Below are positions 1 to 8,156 of a stretch of 64,000 bases of DNA, one piece after another. The notes beneath the pieces are model-generated. The model worked only from the letters and a program-made list of their open reading frames with translations, did no database searches and was not told the DNA's origin. The DNA is from Bacillota bacterium (GTDB lineage: Bacteria > Bacillota > Clostridia > Oscillospirales > Ruminococcaceae). Positions within the stretch are counted from its first letter, which is position 1. The number at the start of each line of letters is the position of its first letter. Both the position numbers and the translations under genes were made by a program. Where the stretch lies: contig JAEWRN010000024.1 in the NCBI GenBank assembly GCA_023460035.1, forward strand, positions 1-64,000. Direction: 5' to 3'.

Positions 1-165
1 CAATCGCTTGCGTCCTTAATGTGAATTACTTTAAAGGAATTTTTTTGTTTAACGAGCAGGTTAAATTCCTGCTCTAGAGATCCTTCAAGCTTTTCTGTAT
101 TGTTTAATTTTCAAGGTCCTGTACCCCGCTCTTTTGTGGGGTTTTGCGGCCCCGTGTGGGGCAGC
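1..165 (-). other. Probable rRNA operon leader (gene lies left of the window)
   Basis: Read on the minus strand this stretch contains CTTGAAAATTAAACAATAC, resembling the conserved leader or spacer element next to rRNA genes in Clostridia. It lies just downstream of a strong minus-strand promoter, and no open reading frame follows before the window edge. A GC-rich stem (CCCCACACGGGG and CCCCACAAAAGAGCGGGG, about 121-165) sits at the start of the transcript. The mature rRNA is not inside the window, so the identity is inferred from leader similarity only. Confidence 0.45.
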
Positions 166-171
166 TCAGTT

Positions 172-201
172 ATAATATCATATTGGGGAGTCATAAGTCA
201 A
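172..201 (-). promoter_or_regulatory. Strong sigma-A promoter, minus strand
   Basis: TTGACT (201-196) and TATTAT (177-172) are separated by 18 bp on the minus strand. Transcription would run left into the rRNA-like leader. The opposite strand leads to the coaX-like gene but shows no comparable promoter at this place. Confidence 0.6.
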
Positions 202-385
202 CCCCTTTTCTCAAATTAATTCAAGTTTTTTCAACTTCCTATATTTGGTTGTTGTTGTGACGCTTTTTTGCCCTGCCTTTTTGCCGCATTATAATGTATT
301 ATATAGGCGGGCGGTGCAAACCACCACGCCGGTGTTGTCTTTTTGCCCCATTTGCGGTAGGATAAGAGCGAGAGGAGGGGGCAAG

Positions 386-1156
386 TTGTTTCTTACGATT
401 CATATCGGCAACTCTAACCTGCTGGTGGCGGCATACGAGGGGCGGCAGATGCTGTTTCGCTCGCAGCTGCGCACCGACCCGTTTGAAACCGCAGACGAGT
501 ATGCCATTGGCCTGAAAAACCTGCTGTTGCTGTACGGCCACCAGCCGGCGCAGCTGAACGGCGCTATTTTAAGCTGTGTGGCCCCGGCCCTTGCGGGCAC
601 GCTGCGGCAGGCAGTGCAGCTGCTGTGCGGCAAGCGGGTGCTGACAGTGGGCCCCGGGCTGAAAACCGGGCTCAACATCCGCATTGACAACCCGGCCGAG
701 CTGGGCGCCGACATTGTGGCCACCGCGGTGGCTGCGTTAGAGCAGTACCCCGCCCCCTGCCTGCTTGTCAACTTTGACACCGCTTTGACCGTGATGGCGA
801 TTGATGGCAGCCGCGCATTGATTGGCGGGTGCATCTCACCGGGGGTGCGCCTTTCGCTGCAGGCCCTGTATACCCACGCCGCCCAGCTGCCACAGATTGA
901 CCTTGCGCAGCAGCCCCAAAGCGTGGCGGGGGCCAGCACGGTGGCCAGCATGGAGGCCGGGCTGATTTTGGGCAACGCCGCAATGGTGGACGGTTTGATT
1001 GACCGCTTTGGTGACCTGCTGGGGCAGGCACCGGCGGTGGTGGCCACCGGCGAGCTTTGCCGCGAGATTTGCGCGCATTGCCGGCACGAGATTGCGATTG
1101 AAGAAAACCTTGTGACCGACGGGCTTTGCCTGATTTATTTAAAAAACGCCCGCTGA
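386..1156 (+). CDS. coaX: Type III pantothenate kinase family protein, divergent active site
   Basis: A 256-residue protein of the CoaX family, whose members phosphorylate pantothenate in the first step of CoA synthesis. The TTG start at 386 is chosen because AGGAGG (373-378) lies 7 bases upstream and the protein then begins MFLTIHIGNSN, aligning with the family phosphate motif DxGNTN. Seen in the sequence: the motif Asp is His6, and the later catalytic Asp of the VDFGTA motif is Asn129 (LVNFDTA). Only Asp109 of GAD(R) is kept (GADI). The next gene encodes an ECF substrate-binding component, a known partner of CoaX. Two missing aspartates suggest weak or altered kinase activity, or a non-kinase role. 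Confidence 0.8.
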   Translation: MFLTIHIGNSNLLVAAYEGRQMLFRSQLRTDPFETADEYAIGLKNLLLLYGHQPAQLNGAILSCVAPALAGTLRQAVQLLCGKRVLTVGPGLKTGLNIRIDNPAELGADIVATAVAALEQYPAPCLLVNFDTALTVMAIDGSRALIGGCISPGVRLSLQALYTHAAQLPQIDLAQQPQSVAGASTVASMEAGLILGNAAMVDGLIDRFGDLLGQAPAVVATGELCREICAHCRHEIAIEENLVTDGLCLIYLKNAR

Positions 1157-1272
1157 CCTGCCCGCCGCTTTTTAAGCGGCAACCGACGGCACTTTGCGCC
1201 CCACGGCGCTGTGCATAAATTGATTGCGCTGTATCCGCCTGGGCGGAACAGCAGCAAGGAGGAAATAGAACG

Positions 1273-1887
1273 ATGAAGAACCAAACTACCCGTACCATGG
1301 CGCTGGTGCGCATGGCCCTGCTGGTCGCCGTAGAGCTGATTATGGCGGTGACCCCGCTGGGCTATCTGCGCACCGCCGGGCTGGAGATCAGCTTTTTAAT
1401 GGTACCCGTTGCCCTTGGCGGTATTTTGCTGGGGCCACTGGCCGGGGCCGTGCTGGGCGGCGTTTTTGGCGTGTCCAGCTTTTTGGCCGCATTCAGCAGC
1501 GCCTTTGGCGCGCCGTTGCTGGCGCTGAACCCGTTTTACACCTTTGTTGTCTGCTTTGTGCCGCGGGTGCTGGCAGGCTGGCTGCCGGGGCTGCTGGTGC
1601 GCGCCATGACCCAAAACCCGCAAAAAAGCAAGTTGCCCGCCTTTGCGGCGGCGTCGCTTGCCGCGCCGGTGCTGAACACCGTGCTGTTTATGGCGGCTTT
1701 GCTGCTGTTCTTTTACAACAGCCAGCCGCTGCAGGCCATTGCCACCGCGCTTGGCACCAGCAATGTGATTGCGTTCTTTGGCGCGTTTGTGGGCGTACAG
1801 GGGCTGATAGAGGCCGGCGTGTGCTTTGCCATCTGCCTGCCGCTGTCGGTTGCCCTGAACAAGGTGATTAAGACCGACCCGAATTAA
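1273..1887 (+). CDS. ECF transporter S component, probably pantothenate-type (PanT-like)
   Basis: A 204-residue integral membrane protein with about six hydrophobic segments and no ATPase or solute-binding domain, as expected for an S component of an energy-coupling factor importer. It would work with a shared EcfA/A'/T module encoded elsewhere. The N-terminal third (LEISFLMVPVALGG then GPLAGAVLGG) has the glycine-rich pattern of the family. SD AAGGAGG lies 10 bases before ATG 1273. It follows the coaX-like gene by 116 bases on the same strand; S components beside coaX are usually annotated PanT. The substrate is therefore inferred from context, not from binding-site residues. Confidence 0.75.
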   Translation: MKNQTTRTMALVRMALLVAVELIMAVTPLGYLRTAGLEISFLMVPVALGGILLGPLAGAVLGGVFGVSSFLAAFSSAFGAPLLALNPFYTFVVCFVPRVLAGWLPGLLVRAMTQNPQKSKLPAFAAASLAAPVLNTVLFMAALLLFFYNSQPLQAIATALGTSNVIAFFGAFVGVQGLIEAGVCFAICLPLSVALNKVIKTDPN

Positions 1888-1900
1888 GTTTGTTTTTGCC

Positions 1901-1928
1901 GCCGCGCCGCAGGGCGCGGCGTTTTTTT
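1901..1928 (+). terminator. Rho-independent terminator after ECF S component
   Basis: Stem GCCGCGCC (1901-1908) pairs with GGCGCGGC (1913-1920) over a GCAG loop, followed by seven T residues (1922-1928). Confidence 0.85.
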
Positions 1929-1949
1929 GTTTTTTCACTTTACACGGGC

Positions 1950-1978
1950 TTTACCCGGGTGGCATTTTGTATTATACT
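1950..1978 (+). promoter_or_regulatory. Promoter of udk
   Basis: TTTACC (1950-1955) and TATACT (1973-1978) are 17 bp apart, 36 bases before the udk start. The palindrome ACCCGGGT covers the -35 edge (1953-1960). Confidence 0.6.
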
Positions 1979-2014
1979 TGAACTTAAATAAAAAGCCCGC
2001 GGCGGAGGTTGTGT

Positions 2015-2641
2015 ATGGAGACAATGGTGATCGGGATTGCAGGCGGTTCGGGCAGCGGGAAAACGACCCTCACCAACCGGCTGCAACAAAGCTTTGGCGG
2101 CGACGTCAGTGTGATCTACCACGACAACTATTACAAAAGCCACGACGACATGCCCTACGAGCAGCGCTGCCTGCTGAATTACGACCACCCTGACGCCTTT
2201 GACACCGATTTGATGATTGAGCACCTTGCCGCCCTGCGGGCCGGGCAGACGGTGGAATGCCCGGTATACGACTTTACCGTGCACAACCGCGCGCCCCAAA
2301 CCGTCACCGTGGCACCCGCGCCGGTGCTGATTGTTGAGGGGATTTTAATTTTTCAAAACCGCGCGCTGCGCGACTTGATGGACATTAAAATTTATGTGGA
2401 CACCGACGCCGATGTGCGCTTGCTGCGCCGGCTGCGGCGGGACGTGAAAAAGCGCGGCCGCAGCTTGGACTCGGTGATTTCGCAATACCTTTCTACCGTA
2501 AAGCCGATGCACGAGCAGTTTGTGGAGCCGTCAAAGCGCTCGGCGGATTTGATTGTGCTGGAGGGCGGGCGCAACGATGTGGCGCTGGAGATGATCTGCC
2601 ACCGGGTGGAAAGCCACCTTGGTATTTTGACCCGCCGTTAA
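2015..2641 (+). CDS. udk: Uridine kinase
   Basis: A 208-residue P-loop kinase of the uridine kinase/phosphoribulokinase family, which phosphorylates uridine and cytidine in pyrimidine salvage. Walker A GGSGSGKTT is at residues 10-18, followed by the family motifs YHDNYYK, NYDHPDAFD, VEGILIF and a basic RRLRRDVKKRGR lid region. The C-terminal FVEPSKRSADLI stretch is also typical. Length matches the family (about 205-215). ATG 2015 is preferred because CGGAGG (2003-2008) lies 6 bases upstream; a TTG at 2009 is too close to the SD. Confidence 0.93.
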   Translation: METMVIGIAGGSGSGKTTLTNRLQQSFGGDVSVIYHDNYYKSHDDMPYEQRCLLNYDHPDAFDTDLMIEHLAALRAGQTVECPVYDFTVHNRAPQTVTVAPAPVLIVEGILIFQNRALRDLMDIKIYVDTDADVRLLRRLRRDVKKRGRSLDSVISQYLSTVKPMHEQFVEPSKRSADLIVLEGGRNDVALEMICHRVESHLGILTRR

Positions 2642-2735
2642 ACGGCACCTTTGCCCTGACTAGTTGAACAGCACCCGGCCCCACCGCGGGCTTTTTTTGC
2701 TGTTATGGCATATTTTAAACCCGGAGGAACCCCTG

Positions 2736-3029
2736 ATGAAACTAAATACAAAACGTCTGTTATTCGCCCTTTTTCTGCTGCTTGCCACGGTGTGGGACCT
2801 GCTGTGCTTTGCCGGGGTGCTGGCGCTGGCGTGGTACCAGCTGTCGGTATGGGCCGTGGGCGGCACCGGGCTGGCGCTGGCCTTTTGGCAGCTGTTTTTC
2901 CCCGGCATACCAAACACCCCGTCCAAATACATCCGCGGGCTGGCGCCACAGGAAAAGCGCCTCGCCGCCGTAACTGCCCTGCTGGGTGTTTTGTGGTTTT
3001 GCAGCGCCCTTGCCTGCCTGCTGCGCTGA
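2736..3029 (+). CDS. Small membrane protein of unknown function
   Basis: A 97-residue protein starting at ATG 2736 behind CGGAGG. It has two hydrophobic segments near residues 10-50 that could form a hairpin and a third near the C-terminus (AVTALLGVLWFCSALACLL). The middle contains a short soluble stretch NTPSKYIRGLAPQEKR. No family is recognised. It follows udk by 94 bases on the same strand and ends at a strong hairpin terminator, so it may be the last gene of that transcript. Confidence 0.65.
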   Translation: MKLNTKRLLFALFLLLATVWDLLCFAGVLALAWYQLSVWAVGGTGLALAFWQLFFPGIPNTPSKYIRGLAPQEKRLAAVTALLGVLWFCSALACLLR

Positions 3030-3045
3030 CTGTACCTGTAAAAGC

Positions 3046-3093
3046 AACACCGCCCCGTGCTAAGCTTGGCACGGGGCGGTGTTTTGTATTTTT
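3046..3093. terminator. Bidirectional terminator
   Basis: A perfect 15-bp stem, AACACCGCCCCGTGC (3046-3060) with its complement (3069-3083), is followed by a T-rich tract on the plus strand. It separates the plus-strand small membrane protein gene from the convergent minus-strand PHP gene. Confidence 0.88.
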
Positions 3094-3120
3094 GCGCTGC
3101 TTTTGGCGTTTTGTGCCCTG

Positions 3121-3939
3121 TTAAATTGCACAGGGCACAAAGCCCGCCGCCGTCAGCTGCTGCACCTCGCGAAAGCCCAGTGCGCACAGCCGGGCAAGCG
3201 TTTCATCAAATGCGCAGGTCAGCCCCTCGCAGCTGTGCGCGTCCGCCGTCACAATGACGTGCCCGCCCGCGGCAAGCACATCTTGCAGCAGCGGGTCTGC
3301 CGGGTAGGGGTCGGTGCGCCAGCCGCGGCTGATGGCGCCGGTGTTGACCTCCAGCACCATGCCCTGCGCCAGCACCTCGCGCAGCGCCGCGCGCACAATG
3401 GCAAGGTAGGCGGGCGACGTCTCGTCAAACAGTTGCCCCGCGCCGTTGAATTTGCGTATCAGGTCGAAATGGCCGACAAAGGTGGGGCGCAGCCGCAGCA
3501 AAAAAGGCACAAACTGCTCGTAATACGCCTTTACAAAGGCCAGCGCGTCGCCGCCAAACCCCTCGGCAATGCAGCGGGCCGTCACTTCTGGCGCTTCGTC
3601 TACCGTCCACCTGCTGCCGTTTGGCGCGCGCACCGCGTGGGCCGAGCCGATAATGTAGTCGTAGGGGGCAAGGTCCAGCGGCGGGGCCTCGTCGTCGATT
3701 TCCAGCCCCAGCAGCACCTCAAGGCGGCCCTGCCACGCCGCCGCAACGCGCTTTACTTCGCGCTGGTAGGCAGGCAGCTGCTCTGGCGGGATGCCAAACC
3801 GCTCTGCCGGCACATAGCTGTGCCCAGAAAAGCCGATGGTGGTAAGCCCTGCGTCATAGGCGGCCTGCGCCATTTCTGCCACGGTGTTTTTGCCGTCGCA
3901 AAAGGTTGTGTGGGTGTGTACGCTGCCGGTGAGTTTCAT
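3121..3939 (-). CDS. PHP-domain phosphatase, histidinol-phosphatase (HisJ/HisK) family
   Basis: A 272-residue PHP-fold metallo-phosphoesterase. The metal-binding HTHTTFCDGKNT motif starts at residue 8, GHS lies at about 40, and late motifs VEVNTGAISRG and VTADAHS carry further ligands. Length and motif order match histidinol-phosphatases of the HisJ/HisK type, which remove phosphate from histidinol phosphate. No other his genes are nearby, so a different phosphate ester is possible. The ATG at 3939 overlaps the upstream AI-2E permease stop (ATGA), and GGAGG lies just before it, so the two are translationally coupled. Confidence 0.82.
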   Translation of the reverse strand: MKLTGSVHTHTTFCDGKNTVAEMAQAAYDAGLTTIGFSGHSYVPAERFGIPPEQLPAYQREVKRVAAAWQGRLEVLLGLEIDDEAPPLDLAPYDYIIGSAHAVRAPNGSRWTVDEAPEVTARCIAEGFGGDALAFVKAYYEQFVPFLLRLRPTFVGHFDLIRKFNGAGQLFDETSPAYLAIVRAALREVLAQGMVLEVNTGAISRGWRTDPYPADPLLQDVLAAGGHVIVTADAHSCEGLTCAFDETLARLCALGFREVQQLTAAGFVPCAI

Positions 3940-5114
3940 TTGGGTTCCTCCGTATGCTGCCCATAGCGGTCTGCCGGCACCTTGCGGCGCAGCAGGCGGT
4001 GCTGGGTGTTTTCGCGGGCCAGCGCGTACACCACCGAGGCCGCCGGCACCATCAGCAGCATACCCGCCACCCCCATCAGGCTGCCGCCAATGGTGACCGC
4101 CACCATAACCCACATGGCCGGCAGCCCCACCGAGCCGCCCACGACGCGGGGGTAGATGAGATTGTTTTCAATTTGTTGCAATACCAGGAACAAAATAAGA
4201 AACCACAGCGCCTGCATGGGGTTGACCACCAGAATTAAAAACGCGCCGATGGTAAGGCCAATATACGCGCCAAACATCGGAATCAGCGCCGTCAGTGCCA
4301 CCACCACCGCAATCAGCATCGCGTATGGCAGCCGCAAGATGAGCATGCTGACAAAGAACATCGTGCCCAGAATAAAAGCCTCAAGGCACTGCCCGGTGAG
4401 GAACCGCGAAAAGGTGCGTTCGGTCAGTGAGGCGATGTACAACAGCCGGTCGGCGCGGGCCACCGGCAGCCACGAGTACAGCACCCGGCGGGTCTGCACG
4501 CCCAGCTTTTCTTTGTCCAGTAGGATATACGTCGCAAAAATAAACCCGATGAAAAAGTTAAACGCGCCGCTGAACACCGAGGTCGCAACCTGCATGGTAG
4601 AGCCCAGCACCGACGTTGCCCCATTGCGCAAAAAGCCAACCAGCGAGTTGCCGATGCTGCCCCAGTCCAAATTCAGCGAGGAGACCAGCGACTCCAACTC
4701 TGGCAGATGCTTTGACAGCTGTTCGCCCTGTGCCTGCAAATTTTTGAAAAAGGCGGGCAGCTGTTTGCCCAGCAGCACAAAGGTGTTGCCCATTTCGGGG
4801 ATGACAATCAAGCTGACCACCGCAATGCCCAGCACCAGCAGCACCAGCGTCAGCACAAAGCTAAGCATGCGCGCCGCGCGGGCACCGCGCACACCTTTCG
4901 CCTTCATGCGGGCAAACAGGTGGGTTTCCAGCGCGCGCATGGGCACGTTTAGCGCAAAGGCCAGCGCCAGCCCAATCACAAACGGCGCCAGCGTGCCCAG
5001 CAGCAGCGAAAACAGCCGCAGCACCTCGGCGGCGTTGTTCAGCACCCAGGCAAACAAAATCAGCCCGCCCGACAGCAGCGCAATTATTTTTACAGTTTTT
5101 TTATCCAGACCCAT
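3936..5114 (-). CDS. AI-2E family transporter (UPF0118 permease)
   Basis: A 392-residue polytopic membrane protein with an N-terminal helix pair, a long periplasmic-type segment (about residues 100-170) and five to six C-terminal helices. The motif YILLDKEKL and the late IGLTIGAFLIL and QQIENNLIYPRVVGGSVGL stretches are signatures of the AI-2E/YdiK/PerM family. Family roles range from quorum-signal export to Na+/H+ exchange, so the substrate is not known. ATG 5114 has GGAGGA just upstream; a longer upstream reading is unsupported. Coupled to the PHP gene by a 4-base overlap. Confidence 0.85.
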   Translation of the reverse strand: MGLDKKTVKIIALLSGGLILFAWVLNNAAEVLRLFSLLLGTLAPFVIGLALAFALNVPMRALETHLFARMKAKGVRGARAARMLSFVLTLVLLVLGIAVVSLIVIPEMGNTFVLLGKQLPAFFKNLQAQGEQLSKHLPELESLVSSLNLDWGSIGNSLVGFLRNGATSVLGSTMQVATSVFSGAFNFFIGFIFATYILLDKEKLGVQTRRVLYSWLPVARADRLLYIASLTERTFSRFLTGQCLEAFILGTMFFVSMLILRLPYAMLIAVVVALTALIPMFGAYIGLTIGAFLILVVNPMQALWFLILFLVLQQIENNLIYPRVVGGSVGLPAMWVMVAVTIGGSLMGVAGMLLMVPAASVVYALARENTQHRLLRRKVPADRYGQHTEEPK

Positions 5115-5212
5115 AGTTCCTCCTTCGCGGCCAGTGCCGCTGCTTTTATTGTAGCCAATTTGCCCCTTTTCTACAATGTATAAACCGTAAAATAAAAAAT
5201 TAAAAAAAGCGC

Positions 5213-5243
5213 TTGACCTTGACGTAACGTCATGCCTTATTCT
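5213..5243 (+). promoter_or_regulatory. MerR-type promoter/operator of the TipAS regulator
   Basis: TTGACC (5213-5218) and TATTCT (5238-5243) are 19 bp apart, the elongated spacing used by MerR-family activators. The spacer holds the dyad TTGACGT-A-ACGTCAT (5219-5233). The gene that follows encodes a MerR protein, so autoregulation is expected. Confidence 0.8.
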
Positions 5244-5269
5244 ATGCTTGTGGAAAGGAGGTGGCGCCC

Positions 5270-6034
5270 ATGGCACCAACGTACAACATCAGCGCCTTTG
5301 CCGCACTGGCGGGGGTAAGCACCCGCACGCTGCGTTACTACGACCGCATTGGCCTGCTGCACCCCGCGCAGGTCACCGCGGCGGGGTACCGCGTATACGG
5401 TGCAGCCGAAGTCGACCGGCTGCAACAAATTTTGTTTTACCGCGCGCTGGAAGTACCGCTGGCCGACATTGCGGCGCTGCTTGCCCGACCCGATTTTGAC
5501 CGCCGCACGGCACTGCGCGCCCATATTAGCGCGCTCAAGGCCCGCAAACAGCGTTTAGAAGTGCTGATTGACACCGCACAAAAAAGCCTTGCGGCAATGA
5601 AGGGAGAGAGTACGATGACCGACAACGAAAAATTTGAGGGCTTTAAGCAGGAGCTGATTGACCGCAACGAAGCGCAGTACGGCAGCGAAACCCGTGCCGC
5701 CTACGGCGACGCGGCGGTTGACGCGGCCAACAAAAAGCTGAAAAACATGCCCGCGGCCGAGTTTAACGAGATGCAACTGCAAGAAGAGGAAATTTTGACC
5801 CGCCTTGCCGCCGCCGTGGCTGCGGGGCAAAGCCCGGACGGCGACGAGGGCCGCGCCATTGCAACCCTGCACCACCGCTGGCTGTGCCACCACATGCAAG
5901 CCTGCCCACCGGCAACCCACAAGGGCCTTGCCGCGCTGTATGTGCAGGACGAGCGCTTTACCGCGTATTACGACAAAGCACAGCCCGGCTGCGCCGCCTT
6001 TTTGCACGACGCCGTGCTGGCCCTGTACCGCTGA
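5270..6034 (+). CDS. MerR family regulator with TipAS antibiotic-recognition domain
   Basis: A 254-residue two-domain regulator. Residues 5-75 form a MerR winged helix (VSTRTLRYYDRIGLL), a coiled coil links to about residue 115, and the rest matches the TipAS globin-like domain (HHRWLCHHMQACPPATHKGLAALYVQDERF split over two short motifs HHRWLCHHM and LAALYVQDERF). TipA-type proteins bind thiopeptide or similar drugs and activate their own gene and export functions. ATG 5270 has AAGGAGG at 5255-5261; a GTG at 5261 overlaps that SD. It is preceded by a 19-bp-spacer promoter and followed by a terminator, so it is a single-gene unit. The inducer is unknown. Confidence 0.9.
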   Translation: MAPTYNISAFAALAGVSTRTLRYYDRIGLLHPAQVTAAGYRVYGAAEVDRLQQILFYRALEVPLADIAALLARPDFDRRTALRAHISALKARKQRLEVLIDTAQKSLAAMKGESTMTDNEKFEGFKQELIDRNEAQYGSETRAAYGDAAVDAANKKLKNMPAAEFNEMQLQEEEILTRLAAAVAAGQSPDGDEGRAIATLHHRWLCHHMQACPPATHKGLAALYVQDERFTAYYDKAQPGCAAFLHDAVLALYR

Positions 6035-6072
6035 CGCCCGGGGCCCCGGCCCCGACAAAAGGCACACAAAGT

Positions 6073-6122
6073 AAAAAGTTTTCCACCGGCAGCCCCCTTG
6101 CCGGTGGAAAACTTTTTGTTTT
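6073..6122 (+). terminator. Strong terminator after merR/tipAS
   Basis: A 19-bp perfect stem (6073-6091 with 6099-6117; AAGTTTTCCACCGG in the left arm) with a 7-base loop runs into TTTTTGTTTTT. Confidence 0.9.
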
Positions 6123-6150
6123 TCTTGCGGCCCCCAGCACGCATGCCAGA

Positions 6151-6180
6151 TTGAATTTTGCCCGCACAGCGGAGTATACT
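6151..6180 (+). promoter_or_regulatory. Promoter of gluQ
   Basis: TTGAAT (6151-6156) and TATACT (6175-6180) with an 18-bp spacer lie 44 bases before the gluQ start. Confidence 0.55.
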
Positions 6181-6223
6181 AAACAAAACAACAACGGCGC
6201 GGCGCGCCACAGGGGGCGATACA

Positions 6224-7183
6224 ATGGAACAGCAGCCGGTAGTGGGGCGGTTTGCCCCCAGCCCCAGCGGGCGGCTGCACCTTGGCAACCTGCTGGCCTT
6301 TTTGCTGGCGTGGCTTTCGGCCAAAAGCCGGGGCGGGCGCATTATTTTGCGCATTGAAGATTTAGACCCCGCCCGCACCCGGCCGGAATACGCCGAAGCG
6401 CTGGAGCGTGATTTACTGTTTTTGGGCCTGCCGTGGGATGAGGGCGGCGGCCCCGCCGGGCCGTACTGGCAAAGCCGGCGCACCGCATTGTACGAGCAAT
6501 GCCTTGCCCGGCTGGAAGCACAGGGCCTTGTGTACCCCTGCTTTTGCAGCCGGGCCGAGCTGCACGCCGCCGAAGCCCCGCACACGGCGGACGGCGAGCC
6601 CATTTACACCGGCCGCTGCCGCAACCTGCCCCCGGCAGAGGTGCGCTGGCGCGAAAAAAAGCGGCTGCCCGCACTGCGCCTTGAGGTGCCAAACGAGACG
6701 ATTACGCTGACCGACGGCCACTACGGCCCCTATGCGCAAAACCTGGCGCAGGGCTGCGGAGATTTTATTTTGCGCCGGTCCGACGGGGTGTTTGCTTACC
6801 AGTTGGCCGTGGTAGCGGACGATGCCGCCATGGGCGTCACCGAGGTCGTGCGCGGGCGCGATTTGCTCTCCTCTGCCCCGCGGCAGCTTTACCTGTACCG
6901 GCTGCTGGGCGAAACGCCGCCGCGGTTTTGCCACACGCCGCTATTGCTGGCACCGGACGGCAGACGACTCTCTAAGCGGGACGCCGACCTTGGGCTGGAC
7001 GCGCTGCGCGCGCGCGGCTTTACCGCCGCCGACATTGTGGGGGCACTGGCGTTTGCCGCCGGGCTGCAAGCCGCCCCCACCCCCATTTTACCAGAACAGC
7101 TTGCCCCCGCCTTTAGCTGGGCCAACGTGAAACAAGAGGACGTGCGGTTGCCCGCAAATTTGTTAGGGGGCAGCGCACTATAA
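6224..7183 (+). CDS. gluQ: Glutamyl-Q tRNA(Asp) synthetase
   Basis: A 319-residue class I synthetase-like protein. It has the N-terminal catalytic core of GltX with GRFAPSPSGRLHLGN (HIGH box HLGN), a zinc site (YPCFCSRAEL, then YTGRC) and the KMSKS-type loop RRLSKRDADLGLD. It stops after the catalytic domain, without the anticodon-binding domain, which is diagnostic of GluQ (YadB). GluQ attaches glutamate to queuosine of tRNA(Asp). The ATG at 6224 has AGGGGG upstream; the longer reading frame start is unsupported. The length is typical. Confidence 0.9.
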   Translation: MEQQPVVGRFAPSPSGRLHLGNLLAFLLAWLSAKSRGGRIILRIEDLDPARTRPEYAEALERDLLFLGLPWDEGGGPAGPYWQSRRTALYEQCLARLEAQGLVYPCFCSRAELHAAEAPHTADGEPIYTGRCRNLPPAEVRWREKKRLPALRLEVPNETITLTDGHYGPYAQNLAQGCGDFILRRSDGVFAYQLAVVADDAAMGVTEVVRGRDLLSSAPRQLYLYRLLGETPPRFCHTPLLLAPDGRRLSKRDADLGLDALRARGFTAADIVGALAFAAGLQAAPTPILPEQLAPAFSWANVKQEDVRLPANLLGGSAL

Positions 7184-7229
7184 CAGCGCCCCGCGCTCAA
7201 CTGCGGGGCATGGCGAACAGGAGGAAAAC

Positions 7230-8024
7230 ATGAAAATCACCGCACTGGTAGAAAACACAACGACACGCGCCTTGCGCACGGTGCACGGGCTTTCGCTTTA
7301 TATCGAAACCGCTACCCGCCGCCTGCTGTTTGACGTGGGCCCCGACGACACGCTGTTTGCCAACAGCGAAGCGCTGGGGGTAGACCTTGCGGCGGTGGAC
7401 ACCGTAATGATTTCGCACGGGCATTTTGACCACGGCGGCGCGCTGGCGGCGTTTCTTGCCCAAAACCACACGGCAAAGGTGTATGTGCAGCGCCGCGCGT
7501 TTGAGCCGCATTACAGCCTGCACAGCGACGGGCAACTGGCCCCCATTGGGCTGGACGCCGCACTGCAAAACCACCCGCAGGTGACCTTGCTGGATGGCGA
7601 TACCGACCTTGACGACACGCTGCACCTGTTTGTGGTGCCGGATTCGAGCCGCTGCCACTCGCCCGCCAACGACACACTGTTTGGGCCAAACGGGCCGGAC
7701 GACTTTTTGCACGAGCAAAACCTGCTGATCCGCGGTGCCACGCCGGTGCTGGTGCTGGGCTGCGGGCACACCGGCATTGTGAATATTCTGCAAAAGGCCG
7801 CGCCCTGGCACCCCGCCGTATGCATTGGCGGCTACCACTTGGCAAGCCCGCACAATGTCAATGCCGCCCCTCCCGCGCTGCTGGGGCAGATCGGCGACGA
7901 GCTGGCGGCCTGCCCCGCACAGTTTTACACCTGCCATTGCACCGGTGAAGCGGCCTTTGCCGCCCTTGCCCAAAAGGCCAACAACCTGCACTACCTCGCC
8001 TGCGGCGACAGTGTAGTGGTTTAA
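7230..8024 (+). CDS. MBL-fold metallohydrolase
   Basis: A 264-residue metallo-beta-lactamase-fold protein with the SHGHFDHGG zinc motif (HxHxDH) near residue 59, GCGHTGIVNI near 178 and a late CHCTGE. This arrangement is that of the subgroup annotated as dihydropterin ribofuranosyl-aminobenzene phosphate synthase-like, found in archaea and many anaerobic bacteria; the bacterial substrates are mostly unknown. SD AGGAGG precedes ATG 7230. It follows gluQ by 46 bases, probably in the same transcript. After it the base composition falls sharply. Confidence 0.85.
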   Translation: MKITALVENTTTRALRTVHGLSLYIETATRRLLFDVGPDDTLFANSEALGVDLAAVDTVMISHGHFDHGGALAAFLAQNHTAKVYVQRRAFEPHYSLHSDGQLAPIGLDAALQNHPQVTLLDGDTDLDDTLHLFVVPDSSRCHSPANDTLFGPNGPDDFLHEQNLLIRGATPVLVLGCGHTGIVNILQKAAPWHPAVCIGGYHLASPHNVNAAPPALLGQIGDELAACPAQFYTCHCTGEAAFAALAQKANNLHYLACGDSVVV

Positions 8025-8120
8025 AGGGCACTAACCAACTCTTTACGAACTGCCTCTTTAAATTCCAATTTTTTAACCCCTGCAATTCATCAGAGTGGTT
8101 GCGCTAAATTCTTTTCCTGT

Positions 8121-8136
8121 TTTACAAAATTGTAAA
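8121..8136. promoter_or_regulatory. Inverted repeat before the AT-rich pair
   Basis: TTTACAA-AA-TTGTAAA lies 20 bases before the ATG at 8157, next to the SD TGGAGGAAA. The symmetry and position suggest an operator or a small 5' hairpin controlling the two genes that follow. Confidence 0.35.
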
Positions 8137-8156
8137 TGTGAAATGGAGGAAATCTA

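Noticed and set aside
3079..3966. Plus-strand frame of 295 codons opposite the PHP gene
   Set aside because: It is rich in His, Arg, Gln and Ala, has no SD, and the opposite frame has clear PHP motifs. GC-rich antisense frames of this kind are common here.
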